A DNA stretch of 20,452 nt from VBDM01 sp035317085 (GCA_035317085.1 DATHHS010000227.1:1-20452), one strand, 5' to 3'; counted from the first letter of the stretch, positions 1 through 7,775 are shown. Made by a program: numbers and translations. Notes: generated by a model from the sequence alone, not told the origin.

Positions 1-7
1 CGATCAT
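1..7 (-). CDS. ruvA: Start of Holliday junction helicase subunit RuvA (partial, cut by window edge)
   Basis: Only the first two codons and one further base are visible. On the minus strand the ruvC stop TGA (6-4) overlaps an ATG (7-5) as ATGA, and the next bases read ATC G, giving Met-Ile followed by a G-starting codon. RuvA proteins usually begin Met-Ile-Gly, and ruvA normally follows ruvC, so a translationally coupled ruvA start is the likely reading. The identification rests on context and about two residues. Confidence 0.5.
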
Positions 8-537
8 ACGAGTCTGCCTCTCTTGACCCGAAACCCGCGTGTGGCGAGTTTCCCCAGGCCCTGCCCGCCGTGTGCGTGACAAATGGCGCAAGCGAGCGCG
101 TCGGCGGCGTCGGCGGAGGGCGCGCCCGCGAGTCCGAGCAGGCGTTTCACCATCTCCTGAACCTGTTCCTTTTTCGCATGGCCGTTGCCGACGACGGCCT
201 GCTTGACCTGGAGCGCCGTGTATTCGGAGAGGGGCAATCCCGCGTCCACCACCGCGCAGATCGCCGTGCCGCGCGCCTGACCCAGAGCGAGCGTCGAGGC
301 CGGATTCACGTTGACGAATACTTTCTCCAGCGCGACCTGCCCGGGATGGTGCATCTCGATCACTTCGCGCAATCCGGCGAGGATGGTTTTCAGGCGATCC
401 GCAAGATCGGCGTCGCCCGACTTGATGCGGCCGCTCACGACGTATCTGAGCTTGCTGCCGTTTTTCTCGATGATTCCGAACCCGGTGATGCGTAATCCCG
501 GGTCGATGCCCAGGATTCGAATGATGGGAGCGGACAA
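4..537 (-). CDS. ruvC: Crossover junction endodeoxyribonuclease RuvC
   Basis: RuvC is the dimeric, Mg2+-dependent resolvase that cuts Holliday junctions made by homologous recombination, working with the RuvAB branch-migration motor. The 177-residue product is full length for the family. The four acidic catalytic residues are visible: D12 in ILGIDPGLRITG, E71 in VALEKVFVN, and D143 and D146 in SADAADALA. The start codon is TTG at 537; an AGGA ribosome-binding site lies six bases upstream and overlaps the yebC stop region, and there is no ATG or GTG that would keep the N-terminal strand. It lies 8 bp downstream of yebC, presumably co-transcribed, and its TGA overlaps the likely ruvA start, giving a yebC-ruvC-ruvA operon. 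Confidence 0.97.
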   Translation of the reverse strand: MSAPIIRILGIDPGLRITGFGIIEKNGSKLRYVVSGRIKSGDADLADRLKTILAGLREVIEMHHPGQVALEKVFVNVNPASTLALGQARGTAICAVVDAGLPLSEYTALQVKQAVVGNGHAKKEQVQEMVKRLLGLAGAPSADAADALACAICHAHGGQGLGKLATRGFRVKRGRLV

Positions 538-545
538 ACTAAGTC

Positions 546-1271
546 CTAGCTGTCGATGACGGCAGTGGTGTAGACGTCCTGCACGTCGTCCAAGCTCTCG
601 AGGGCATCGAGCAGCTTTTGCATCCGCCCTCCTTCATCGCCCTTAAGAACATTTTCGGCAGTCGGCTTCATCGTGATTTCGGCGAGCTCAGGCTTCAGCC
701 CCGCTTTTGCGAGCCCGTTCTTCACCGCGGAGAAATCGGCGGCCGCGCAGGTCACTTCCACCGAGCCGTCGTCGTTGGTGACCACGTCCTCGGCACCGCC
801 GTCGAGTGCCGCCTCCATTACCTTGTCTTCGCTCGTTCCAGGGGCGAAGACGAATTGCCCGCAGTGCTTGAAGAGGAACACCACCGAACCGTCGGTGCCG
901 AGATTGCCGCCGTGCTTGGCGAATGCGTGACGCACTTCGGCCACGGTGCGCACGCGGTTGTCGGTCATGCAATCCACCACCACCGCCGCTCCGCCGAGGC
1001 CATAGCCTTCGTAGCGGATCTCCTCATAGTTGACGCCCTCCAGGCCGCCGGCGCCGCGCTTCGCCGCGCGCTCGATCGTGTCCTTGGGCATGTTCGCGTC
1101 GTACGCCTTGTCGATCGAAAGGCGCAGCCGCGGATTCATGGCCGGATCGGCCCCGCCCATGCGCGCGGCCACCGTGACCTCCTTGATCAGCCGCGTGAAG
1201 GTCTTGCCTTTTTTGGCATCCGACGCCGCCTTCTTGTGCTTTATGTTGGCCCATCTGGAATGTCCTGACAT
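546..1271 (-). CDS. yebC: YebC/TACO1-family protein (transcriptional or translational regulator)
   Basis: The 241-residue product matches the YebC/TACO1 family over its whole length, starting with the diagnostic N-terminus MSGHSRWANIKHKKAASDAK and continuing with the KGKTFTRLIKE and GGNLGTDGSV stretches. Members have been described as DNA-binding regulators and, more recently, as translation factors that relieve stalling on proline-rich stretches; mitochondrial TACO1 is the eukaryotic relative. The role here is inferred from family only. It is the first gene of the minus-strand yebC-ruvC-ruvA group, an arrangement common in proteobacteria. No strong Shine-Dalgarno sequence precedes the ATG. 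Confidence 0.96.
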   Translation of the reverse strand: MSGHSRWANIKHKKAASDAKKGKTFTRLIKEVTVAARMGGADPAMNPRLRLSIDKAYDANMPKDTIERAAKRGAGGLEGVNYEEIRYEGYGLGGAAVVVDCMTDNRVRTVAEVRHAFAKHGGNLGTDGSVVFLFKHCGQFVFAPGTSEDKVMEAALDGGAEDVVTNDDGSVEVTCAAADFSAVKNGLAKAGLKPELAEITMKPTAENVLKGDEGGRMQKLLDALESLDDVQDVYTTAVIDS

Positions 1272-1307
1272 GGCTGGAAGCGCGTTCCCTGAGCGGAAGA
1301 GCTTATA

Positions 1308-1338
1308 ATTTTATCACCCGAGCATCGCGCCCAGCCAA
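1308..1338 (-). promoter_or_regulatory. Possible promoter for yebC-ruvC
   Basis: On the minus strand TGATAAAAT (1316-1308) is an extended -10 element (TGn followed by TAAAAT). TTGGCT (1338-1333) could be the -35, with a somewhat long 19-bp spacer. This is the only AT-rich patch in the 203-bp gap between the divergent yebC and transporter genes, and it ends 36 bp before the yebC ATG. Confidence 0.35.
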
Positions 1339-1474
1339 AAACAAGCCGTCTCGTGACCGAACCCTTGCTCGCCGCAGGATCGAAAAGCGCCAAGCCGCGG
1401 TTCCTGCCCGCACTCGCCGATCGCCATGAACCGATCGCGCGAACCACACTTCCGGACAGCCGGAAACACCGCCG

Positions 1475-2377
1475 GTGACTTCCCCGGCTTCCTACCGCGC
1501 CATCGGCATCGCGATGGCGATCGTGGGCGTCATGTGCTTCTCGCTGCGCCCTATCCTGATCAAGCTCGCCTACGGCTACGTCGTCGACCCGATCACCCTG
1601 CTCGCGCTGCGGATGATTTTTTCCCTGCCGTTTTTTCTCGCGGCTGCGGCCTGGGTCGGGCGCGACGCGACCCGCGAGCGCCTCACCCCCCGTGACGTCT
1701 GGGCGATCGTCTTTCTGGGGTTCATCGGATATTACTTCGCCAGCTTCGTCGATTTTCTGGGTCTGCAATACGTTTCTGCGGGACTGGGCCGCCTGATCCT
1801 GTTCCTGTATCCCACGCTGGTCGTCCTGCTGTCGGTAATTTTTCTGCATAAGCGCCCGAGTGCCCGCGAGATCGTCGCGCTGGTCCTCACCTACTCGGGG
1901 GTCGCGCTGGTGATGTCGACCTTGATTGGGAACGACAACGCGAACCTGTCCCTGGGCGTCGCTTTGTGTTTCGCGAGCGCGACGGGCTACGCCGTCTACC
2001 TCGTGGCCGGCAGCCAGGTCGTGCAGCGGGTCGGTTCGATCCGTTTCACCGCCTACGCCACGACGGTCGCGAGCTTTTTCTGCATCGCGCAGTTCTTCTT
2101 GCTGCGGCCCCTCGCGGCGCTCGCGCTGCCGCTGCCGGTATACGGCATAGCGATCGCCATGGCGATTTTTTCCACCGTGCTCCCGGTATTCATTACCTCC
2201 GAGGCGCTGCGCCGCATCGGGGCGAACCAGGTCGCCCTGGTCGGGGCGCTGGGTCCGGTGACCACCATTTTTTTCGGCTGGATAGGCTTGGACGAAACCA
2301 TGACCCCGGTACAATTGGCGGGTGCCGCGCTGGTGTTGGGCGGCGTGATGCTGGTCACGCTCCGGCCGGCGAAATGA
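1475..2377 (+). CDS. EamA/DMT-family membrane transporter
   Basis: The 300-residue, strongly hydrophobic protein fits the ten-helix drug/metabolite transporter fold made of two EamA repeats, roughly residues 10-140 and 155-298. The C-terminal repeat shows the typical pattern SEALRRIGANQVALVGALGP followed by LAGAALVLGGVML. Family members export amino acids, metabolites or toxic compounds across the inner membrane; the substrate cannot be told from sequence. The start is GTG at 1475, which overlaps the TGA of a 41-codon open frame beginning with GTG at 1353. The stop overlaps an ATG at 2374 that is in frame with the following dehydrogenase-like gene, so the two are probably one transcript. Confidence 0.9.
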   Translation: MTSPASYRAIGIAMAIVGVMCFSLRPILIKLAYGYVVDPITLLALRMIFSLPFFLAAAAWVGRDATRERLTPRDVWAIVFLGFIGYYFASFVDFLGLQYVSAGLGRLILFLYPTLVVLLSVIFLHKRPSAREIVALVLTYSGVALVMSTLIGNDNANLSLGVALCFASATGYAVYLVAGSQVVQRVGSIRFTAYATTVASFFCIAQFFLLRPLAALALPLPVYGIAIAMAIFSTVLPVFITSEALRRIGANQVALVGALGPVTTIFFGWIGLDETMTPVQLAGAALVLGGVMLVTLRPAK

Positions 2378-2383
2378 TTTTCC

Positions 2384-2390
2384 GGGAGGG
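2384..2390 (+). promoter_or_regulatory. Ribosome-binding site that decides the start of the SDR gene
   Basis: GGGAGGG lies seven bases before GTG 2398. This favours GTG 2398 over the in-frame ATG at 2374, which overlaps the transporter stop and would add eight residues not expected in this family. Confidence 0.6.
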
Positions 2391-2397
2391 ATCAATA

Positions 2398-3177
2398 GTG
2401 GATCTGAAAATTCGCGGCAAGGCCGCGCTCGTATGCGGCGGCAGCAAGGGCCTGGGCCGGGGATGCGCGACCTCGCTCGCGCGCGAAGGCTGCCGGGTGA
2501 CTCTGGTTGCGCGCGACCGCCCGACGCTGGAGAAAACCGCGGAGGAAATCCGTGCCACGACCGGCGCGACGGTCGTGACCGTGCCTGCGGACATTACCAG
2601 CGAACAGGGCCGCATCGCGGCGCTGGCCGCCTGCCCGGAGCCGGACATCCTCGTCACCAACGCCGGCGGCCCTCCGCCCGGAGATTTCCGCAAGTTCTCG
2701 CGCGAGGACTGGCAGAAAGCGCTCGGCGCGAACATGCTGACGCCCATCGAATTGATCAAGGCGACGGTGGACGGAATGATCGCGAGGCGCTTCGGGCGCA
2801 TCCTCAACATCACCTCGAGCGCGGTGAAGGCGCCGATCGCGGAGCTGGCGCTCTCGAACGGCGCACGCAGCGGCCTCACCGGTTTCGTCGCAGGCCTCGC
2901 GCGCAAAACCGTCGCGCACAACGTCACGATCAACAACCTGCTCCCCGGGCGCTTCTGGACCGACCGGCTGATCAGCAACACCGAGTTCGCCGCGAAGGAG
3001 CAGGGCAAGACGCCGGAGGAGATCAAGCGCGAGCGGGAAAAAGAGATTCCGGCCGGCCGCTTCGGAACGCCCGAGGAGTTCGGCGAGCTGTGCGCCTACC
3101 TGTGCAGCGTCCAGGCGGGCTACATCACCGGCCAGAATTTCCTGATCGACGGCGGCATCTATCCCGGCACGTTCTAG
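2398..3177 (+). CDS. Short-chain dehydrogenase/reductase-family protein with altered catalytic motif
   Basis: The 259-residue product has a classical SDR layout: a dinucleotide-binding GGSKGLG at 14-20, the NAG motif in ILVTNAGG at 84-91, ITSS with the catalytic-type serine at 140/141, and a C-terminal GYITGQNFLIDGG. The YxxxK catalytic pair is not present. At the aligned place the sequence is ALSNGARSGL (151-160), so that S153 and R157 sit where Tyr and Lys are expected, counting 13 residues from S140. NAD(P) binding is likely, but a normal hydride transfer mechanism is doubtful. From memory, close relatives annotated as 3-oxoacyl-ACP reductase-like SDRs share this LSNGARSGL segment, so it is probably a subfamily trait. 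It follows the EamA transporter closely and precedes an 80-bp palindrome. Confidence 0.9.
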   Translation: MDLKIRGKAALVCGGSKGLGRGCATSLAREGCRVTLVARDRPTLEKTAEEIRATTGATVVTVPADITSEQGRIAALAACPEPDILVTNAGGPPPGDFRKFSREDWQKALGANMLTPIELIKATVDGMIARRFGRILNITSSAVKAPIAELALSNGARSGLTGFVAGLARKTVAHNVTINNLLPGRFWTDRLISNTEFAAKEQGKTPEEIKREREKEIPAGRFGTPEEFGELCAYLCSVQAGYITGQNFLIDGGIYPGTF

Positions 3178-3178
3178 C

Positions 3179-3258
3179 TGTCATCCTGAGCGAAGCGAAG
3201 GATCTGCTGTTATCGCTTTCAAAGCAGATTCTTCGTCGCTGCGCTCCTCAGAATGACA
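3179..3258. repeat. Imperfect 80-bp palindrome (dispersed-repeat-like)
   Basis: The left arm starts TGTCATCCTGAGCGAAGCGA and continues AGGATCTGCT (3179-3208). The right arm (3223-3258) is close to its reverse complement, ending GAATGACA. The CATCCTGAGCGAAGCGAAGGATCT word is one I have often seen as an intergenic repeat in environmental bacterial genomes. It begins one base after the SDR stop and ends 30 bp before the next ATG. As RNA it would form a long hairpin that could stabilise or end the upstream transcript. There is only one copy in this window. Confidence 0.75.
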
Positions 3259-3288
3259 ACGCACTATTTTTCAACAGGCCGCTAACTC

Positions 3289-5304
3289 ATGATCCTCTAC
3301 GCGGTTACGATTTTCCTGAGCGCCTTTCTGCTGTTCCAGGTGCAGCCGCTCATTGCCAAGGTCATCCTGCCCTGGTTCGGCGGCACTGCGGCGGTATGGA
3401 CGATCTGCATGCTGTTCTTCCAGTTGCTGCTGCTGGCGGGTTACGTGTACTCGCACGCCTACGTCCGCTTGCGTGTCCCGGCACGGCGCCACATTCACAT
3501 CGCGCTGCTCGTCCTTGCCGCGGCGACGCTGCCGCTCGCCGCGAGCGCCGCCTGGAAGCCCCTGGGCGGCGAGGATCCGACGTGGCGGATATTGGGGCTG
3601 CTCGCGACGAGCGTCGGACTGCCTTATTTCATGCTCTCCACCACCGGCCCCCTGGTGCAGGCCTGGTACGCGCGCTCCCATGAGGGCGCGGCGCCTTATC
3701 GCCTGTTCGCGCTTTCCAATCTGGGCTCGATGCTCGCGCTGCTCACCTATCCGCTTGCCGTCGAGCCGCTGCTCACCCTGCGCCATCAGACGGCGGTCTG
3801 GTCGGCCGGCTTCGTCCTGTTCGCGCTCGCGTGCGCCACGCTTGCCTGGCGCAGCAAAGGTGCCGAAGCGCAGCGCCTCGCTCACGATGATGCGGGCAAG
3901 CCCGGGCCGGGCCTGCAGACGCTGTGGGCGGCGCTGGCCTGCTGCGCTTCCCTGTTGCTGCTCGCCTTTACCAGCTACATGACGCTCAACATCGCAGCCA
4001 TCCCCTTCCTCTGGGTGGTGCCTCTCGCGCTCTACCTTTTGAGCTTCGTGCTGTGTTTCGAAGCTTCGGGCTGGTATCGGCGGTGGCTGTTTCTGCCTCT
4101 GCTCGCCGCGGGACTCGCAGGAGTCTGCGTGACGCTCACCCGCTCCAATCCGAGCATCTGGAGCTTGATACCGCTCTACTCCGCCACGCTCTTCGTGGCG
4201 TGCATGGTCTGCCACGGAGAGCTGGCCCGTTCCAAACCCCATCCGCAGCACCTCACCGGCTTCTATCTCATGCTTGCGCTGGGCGGAGCGGGAGGCGGCG
4301 TGCTCGTCGGGCTGGTGGCGCCCAACGTGTTCAAGGACCTCTACGAGCTGCCGATCGGCATGCTCGCGCTCTGCGTGCTCGTGATGGCCGCGCTGCTGCG
4401 CGATCGTTCGAGCGTACTTCACGGACGCTGGAGAATTCCCGTGGGACTCGTTCTCCTGGCGCTGACCGTGGCGCTGGGTGTCGCCCTCGCGCGTACCTAC
4501 GCCGAAGATTCGGCAGATACGCGCGTCACTTCCCGCAACTTCTACGGCGTGCTCAGCGTGCGCGATTCCGGGGAGGGGCCGGAGGCCATGCGGATGCTTT
4601 CGCACGGCACCATCGTTCATGGCAAACAGTTTCTGGAAGCCGACCGGCGCGACTGGCCCACCACCTACTATGGACCGACATCGGGCGTCGGACTCGCCCT
4701 GATCGACGCGCACGAGCACGGACCTGTACGGGTGGGCGTGGTCGGCCTGGGCACGGGCACGATCGCGGCCTACGGCAGAACGGGCGACGTCTTCCGCTTC
4801 TACGACATCAATTCCGACGTGGTCAAGCTCGCCCGTACGGAATTCAGCTTTCTCGCAGACAGCCCGGCGAAAGTGGACGTGGCGCTCGGCGATGCGCGTC
4901 TGTCGCTCGAGCGCGAGTCCCCGCAGAATTTCGACGTTCTCGCGCTCGACGCCTTTTCGAGCGACGCCATTCCCGTGCATCTACTTACGGTGGAGGCTTT
5001 CAAGACGTACTTGCGCCATTTGAAACCAACCGGCGTTCTCGCCGTGCACATCTCCAATCGTTACCTCGACCTGGTTCCCGTGGTGCAGCAGGCGGCGCGG
5101 CAGCTGTCGCTCGAAGTGCGCCAGGTGGAAAACGACGACGACGATGACGCGGGAGTGTACCGCTCCGACTGGATGCTGCTGTCCGCATCGCCCGCGGTCT
5201 TCGAAGGAAGGCTGCTGAAGGAAGTGGCCGAAAGAATCGATACGGCGCCGGGCGTGAAGCTGTGGACCGACGACTACAGCGACTTGTACAGGATACTGAA
5301 GTAG
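3289..5304 (+). CDS. Membrane protein fused to a spermidine-synthase-like domain
   Basis: The 671-residue protein has about ten to twelve hydrophobic segments between residues 1 and about 402, followed by a soluble domain with the Rossmann fold of polyamine aminopropyltransferases. Visible motifs are VGVVGLGTGT (482-491), D506 in the FYDIN strand, GDAR (534-537), LDAFSSDAIP (553-562) and the C-terminal WTDDYSDLYRILK (659-671). Such fused membrane/spermidine-synthase proteins are widespread, but their reaction is generally not established; polyamine synthesis should not be assumed. The ATG at 3289 follows the palindrome and opens directly with a membrane helix. The last 51 bp of the gene recur in diverged form at 7883-7933. 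It converges on a minus-strand gene 61 bp away. Confidence 0.88.
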   Translation: MILYAVTIFLSAFLLFQVQPLIAKVILPWFGGTAAVWTICMLFFQLLLLAGYVYSHAYVRLRVPARRHIHIALLVLAAATLPLAASAAWKPLGGEDPTWRILGLLATSVGLPYFMLSTTGPLVQAWYARSHEGAAPYRLFALSNLGSMLALLTYPLAVEPLLTLRHQTAVWSAGFVLFALACATLAWRSKGAEAQRLAHDDAGKPGPGLQTLWAALACCASLLLLAFTSYMTLNIAAIPFLWVVPLALYLLSFVLCFEASGWYRRWLFLPLLAAGLAGVCVTLTRSNPSIWSLIPLYSATLFVACMVCHGELARSKPHPQHLTGFYLMLALGGAGGGVLVGLVAPNVFKDLYELPIGMLALCVLVMAALLRDRSSVLHGRWRIPVGLVLLALTVALGVALARTYAEDSADTRVTSRNFYGVLSVRDSGEGPEAMRMLSHGTIVHGKQFLEADRRDWPTTYYGPTSGVGLALIDAHEHGPVRVGVVGLGTGTIAAYGRTGDVFRFYDINSDVVKLARTEFSFLADSPAKVDVALGDARLSLERESPQNFDVLALDAFSSDAIPVHLLTVEAFKTYLRHLKPTGVLAVHISNRYLDLVPVVQQAARQLSLEVRQVENDDDDDAGVYRSDWMLLSASPAVFEGRLLKEVAERIDTAPGVKLWTDDYSDLYRILK

Positions 5305-5314
5305 CGCCCGAGCG

Positions 5315-5365
5315 CTCCACTGCGCTGTGGAGTGAGCGTTACGGCGCGAGACAGGTCTGTCGCGC
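5315..5365. terminator. Hairpins between convergent genes
   Basis: The 61-bp gap between convergent genes holds two short inverted repeats: CTCCAC/GTGGAG (5315-5320 with 5327-5332) and GCGCGA/TCGCGC (5344-5349 with 5360-5365). Neither is followed by a T-run, so if they end transcription they do so weakly or with other factors. Confidence 0.35.
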
Positions 5366-6244
5366 TCAGAAAAGCGGCAGCTGATTCATCGGCGTGCGCC
5401 CCGACGGCACCTCGCAGTGGTGTCGCTGGAGGCGCAGCATGACCCACCCGCCAACGATGCCGTACCCGATCATCAACAGCCAGCCGCTCAGGCTGAGGCT
5501 TGCGAGCGCAAACACCGTGGCGGCCAACGTCGCTCGCTTGAACACCCACAGCACGCCACCCCAGAAATAGCAGTAGTTCGGCGCGCACCAGTATTGCCAG
5601 ATCGAGTACATCAAGCCGGCCGCCGCTAGTGTGCCGACGCCTACGAACACGATCGCCGCCGAACCGATGCAAACGCCTCCCGCAACCAGCGTCAGGCCGA
5701 GCAGCAGCAACCGCAGAAAGCTGCCTCCGAAGCGTGGGCAGGCGATGGACGGCGGATCCCAAACCCAGGGCGGCATCGGACGCCCGTCGTCCGGGCCATG
5801 GCCGGTGCCGCCTCCCGGGCCGTGGTCGGTGCCGTCATCCGAGCCCGGTTGACTGTCTTCGCCCGGCCCCGGCCGGTCCGGGTGATTCTTGCACCCGAGC
5901 TTGCTCCAATCGTGAAACCCGCAGCCTCCCGTGCCGGACACGCAGGTCGCGTCGACCCAAAGCTCTAGGCCGCATGGCAGACCGACGATCGGCGGCGCGA
6001 AGTCGACCCGCCACGAGCCGTCGTTCTGCGGATCGAGATCCGCCGTGCCGGGCACGAGCTGCTGATAGATCGTGTCGGCGAACGCGTCGAAGATCGCCGG
6101 ACCGTTCGGCGTGGCGCGAACGATGACGTGGACCCGCGTGCAGTTGCGCGACGCGTGTCCAATGGCGGCGTAGCGCGTCGGCAAGCCGTTGACGTACGGC
6201 TCCGATGCCTGAAGCTCGGCGTCGATGCGGCAGGGGTTAGGCAT
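5366..6244 (-). CDS. Uncharacterised cysteine-rich membrane protein, second gene of cassette
   Basis: I do not recognise this 292-residue protein. Residues 1-120 look beta-rich and soluble, with six cysteines (5, 35, 91, 101, 108, 118) that could form disulfides. A linker at about 121-160 is rich in Gly, Pro, Asp and Ser (HGPGGGTGHGPDDG). Residues 175-271 hold three to four hydrophobic helices, with CAPNYC (220-225) between them, and a short tail ends MNQLPLF. A soluble domain tethered to the membrane by a flexible linker is the simplest reading. It starts 12 bp after the HExxH gene on the same strand, so the two are probably one operon. The ATG at 6244 has only a weak Shine-Dalgarno match. 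Confidence 0.75.
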   Translation of the reverse strand: MPNPCRIDAELQASEPYVNGLPTRYAAIGHASRNCTRVHVIVRATPNGPAIFDAFADTIYQQLVPGTADLDPQNDGSWRVDFAPPIVGLPCGLELWVDATCVSGTGGCGFHDWSKLGCKNHPDRPGPGEDSQPGSDDGTDHGPGGGTGHGPDDGRPMPPWVWDPPSIACPRFGGSFLRLLLLGLTLVAGGVCIGSAAIVFVGVGTLAAAGLMYSIWQYWCAPNYCYFWGGVLWVFKRATLAATVFALASLSLSGWLLMIGYGIVGGWVMLRLQRHHCEVPSGRTPMNQLPLF

Positions 6245-6256
6245 GCGCGTTGCTGC

Positions 6257-7759
6257 TCAGGACGAAACGTCTACCGTGGTCGTGGCGGACAGCGAGCCCG
6301 CACCGATCGTCATCGTGGCCTGGAGCGTGTATTGCCCCGGCGTGTGCGCGATGAAGGTGACGCTTTGCCCCACCAGGTTCAACTCCGCGTCCGGACTCGG
6401 CGGATCGATGATGCTCCACACGAATTGCGGACAAGGGTCGTCGATGCCCGCCGGCAGCGAGACGACCTCGTCGACCCGAGCGGTCTGTGCGGGTCCCGGG
6501 TCCGGTACCCGGACCTTCACCGTATCGAATGGGATCGCAACGGTGGTGCCGTCGGCGCCGTCGGTGACGAGAAGCACCGGCGCGTACAGGCCCGGAACGT
6601 CGGGAACGAACGAGGGCGTCGCGGACCTCGGGTTGTCCAGCGCCGCGAGCGAACTGCTCGGAGTGCCGAGGTCCCACAGGAAACCGAGCGGGTGAACGAA
6701 GCCGTCGTCGGTAGGCATTGCGCCGATGCTCAGCGACACCGTCTGTCCGGGAAACACGCAGCCTGAAGACACGTTCAGCGATCCGCCGACGGGCGGACCG
6801 TTAGGCACCGCGGCCGGCGTGAACGACGGAGTCCAGACAGGCAGCCACGGGTTCACGGTCCGGCGGAAGCGCCCCTCCGGGAGAAGCTCTGCGTACGCAT
6901 TGGGACCGCTCCCGAAAGGGCCGAGGTATTCCTGGAACCAGCCGATGAGGTGAAACCACCACCCAAACGCCGCAAGGTTGAAATTGTGCGCACCCTCGTG
7001 CATCGCCACCCCACGCGCGGTAACGAAGAGGCGCAGACCGTTGGCGGGGTCTATCGCGGGTCGGGCACGTCCGAATTGGCCGGGAATCTGGACAAAGTTC
7101 CCCGTGTTGTACGCATCCGGAGAAAAATACACGAACCCGCCATGCGTGGCCCACGTGCCGGACGTGAAGTCGGAGAAACCCCCGAATGGGCGACCGCCGA
7201 ACCACGACCACAACGTATTGGCGATCAAGATGACCGCGCCGACGAGGGTTATCGGCCACGACATCGGCATCGCGAGACTCGTCCAACCGAGGACCACTTG
7301 ATATGCCGGCGCGTTCGAGAGCTGGGGAATGCAGGCCAGGAAGCCGACGACGCCGACGGCGGGCGCGATCAGGAGCGCCACCGGTAACGCTGCCGCCGCC
7401 GCTATCGCAATCACCACGTTGACCCACGGTTGCGCAAGCGCCACGAACGCCGCTGGAAGCAGAAACACGTTCATGATCGCGTTGAGGCCGATCATCGCAC
7501 CTCGCGCCACCTGCTCTACCGGCGTCGCTGTCTGGGGGCCGGTAGGCGTGGCCACGGAGGCTGTCGCAATCGCCGCAATGAAGTACAACACGACGACGAC
7601 GACGAGGTAGATGACCACCCAAAGGACCGCGCTAAGCTGGATGCCGATTGAAACCGGCGGCAGCGGCAGGGCCGCCGCGGAGAGGCCGAGCGCAAGAGCG
7701 ATCGGCGGAGCGAGGACAAGCCCGATGAGCGCGCCGACCAAGGCACCGAGTATCGTCAT
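6257..7759 (-). CDS. Putative membrane-anchored HExxH zinc metallopeptidase with Ig/PKD-like domains
   Basis: I do not recognise a named family for this 500-residue protein. Residues 3-186 contain about five hydrophobic helices. A middle domain holds HEGAH (254-258), which fits the HExxH zincin motif; E277 (FQEY), E291 and E295 (NAYAELLPEG) are candidate third zinc ligands. Residues 320-500 look like two all-beta Ig/PKD-type domains; the first has FLWDLGTPSSS and PDVPGLYAPVLLVTDGADG, and the second has FVWSIIDPPSPDAELN and TPGQYTLQATM. Protease activity is inferred from the motif alone. The ATG at 7759 has a strong ribosome-binding site. The gene lies opposite to its neighbours, with its partner gene 12 bp downstream, inside a region bracketed by copies of the 3' end of the spermidine-synthase-like gene. 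Confidence 0.78.
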   Translation of the reverse strand: MTILGALVGALIGLVLAPPIALALGLSAAALPLPPVSIGIQLSAVLWVVIYLVVVVVLYFIAAIATASVATPTGPQTATPVEQVARGAMIGLNAIMNVFLLPAAFVALAQPWVNVVIAIAAAAALPVALLIAPAVGVVGFLACIPQLSNAPAYQVVLGWTSLAMPMSWPITLVGAVILIANTLWSWFGGRPFGGFSDFTSGTWATHGGFVYFSPDAYNTGNFVQIPGQFGRARPAIDPANGLRLFVTARGVAMHEGAHNFNLAAFGWWFHLIGWFQEYLGPFGSGPNAYAELLPEGRFRRTVNPWLPVWTPSFTPAAVPNGPPVGGSLNVSSGCVFPGQTVSLSIGAMPTDDGFVHPLGFLWDLGTPSSSLAALDNPRSATPSFVPDVPGLYAPVLLVTDGADGTTVAIPFDTVKVRVPDPGPAQTARVDEVVSLPAGIDDPCPQFVWSIIDPPSPDAELNLVGQSVTFIAHTPGQYTLQATMTIGAGSLSATTTVDVSS

Positions 7760-7767
7760 CGTCGCTT

Positions 7768-7775
7768 CTCCCTCC
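7768..7775 (-). promoter_or_regulatory. Strong ribosome-binding site of the HExxH gene
   Basis: On the minus strand GGAGGGAG lies eight bases before ATG 7759. It is one of the best Shine-Dalgarno matches in the window and fixes the start of this unfamiliar gene. Confidence 0.65.

Noticed and set aside
1241..2395. Minus-strand open frame of 384 codons opposite the EamA transporter
   Set aside because: Composition typical of an antisense shadow, and it overlaps the start of yebC.
3271..4980. Minus-strand open frame of 569 codons opposite the spermidine-synthase-like gene
   Set aside because: Very rich in Arg, Gln, Glu and His with no domain pattern; the plus-strand frame has clear membrane helices and Rossmann motifs.
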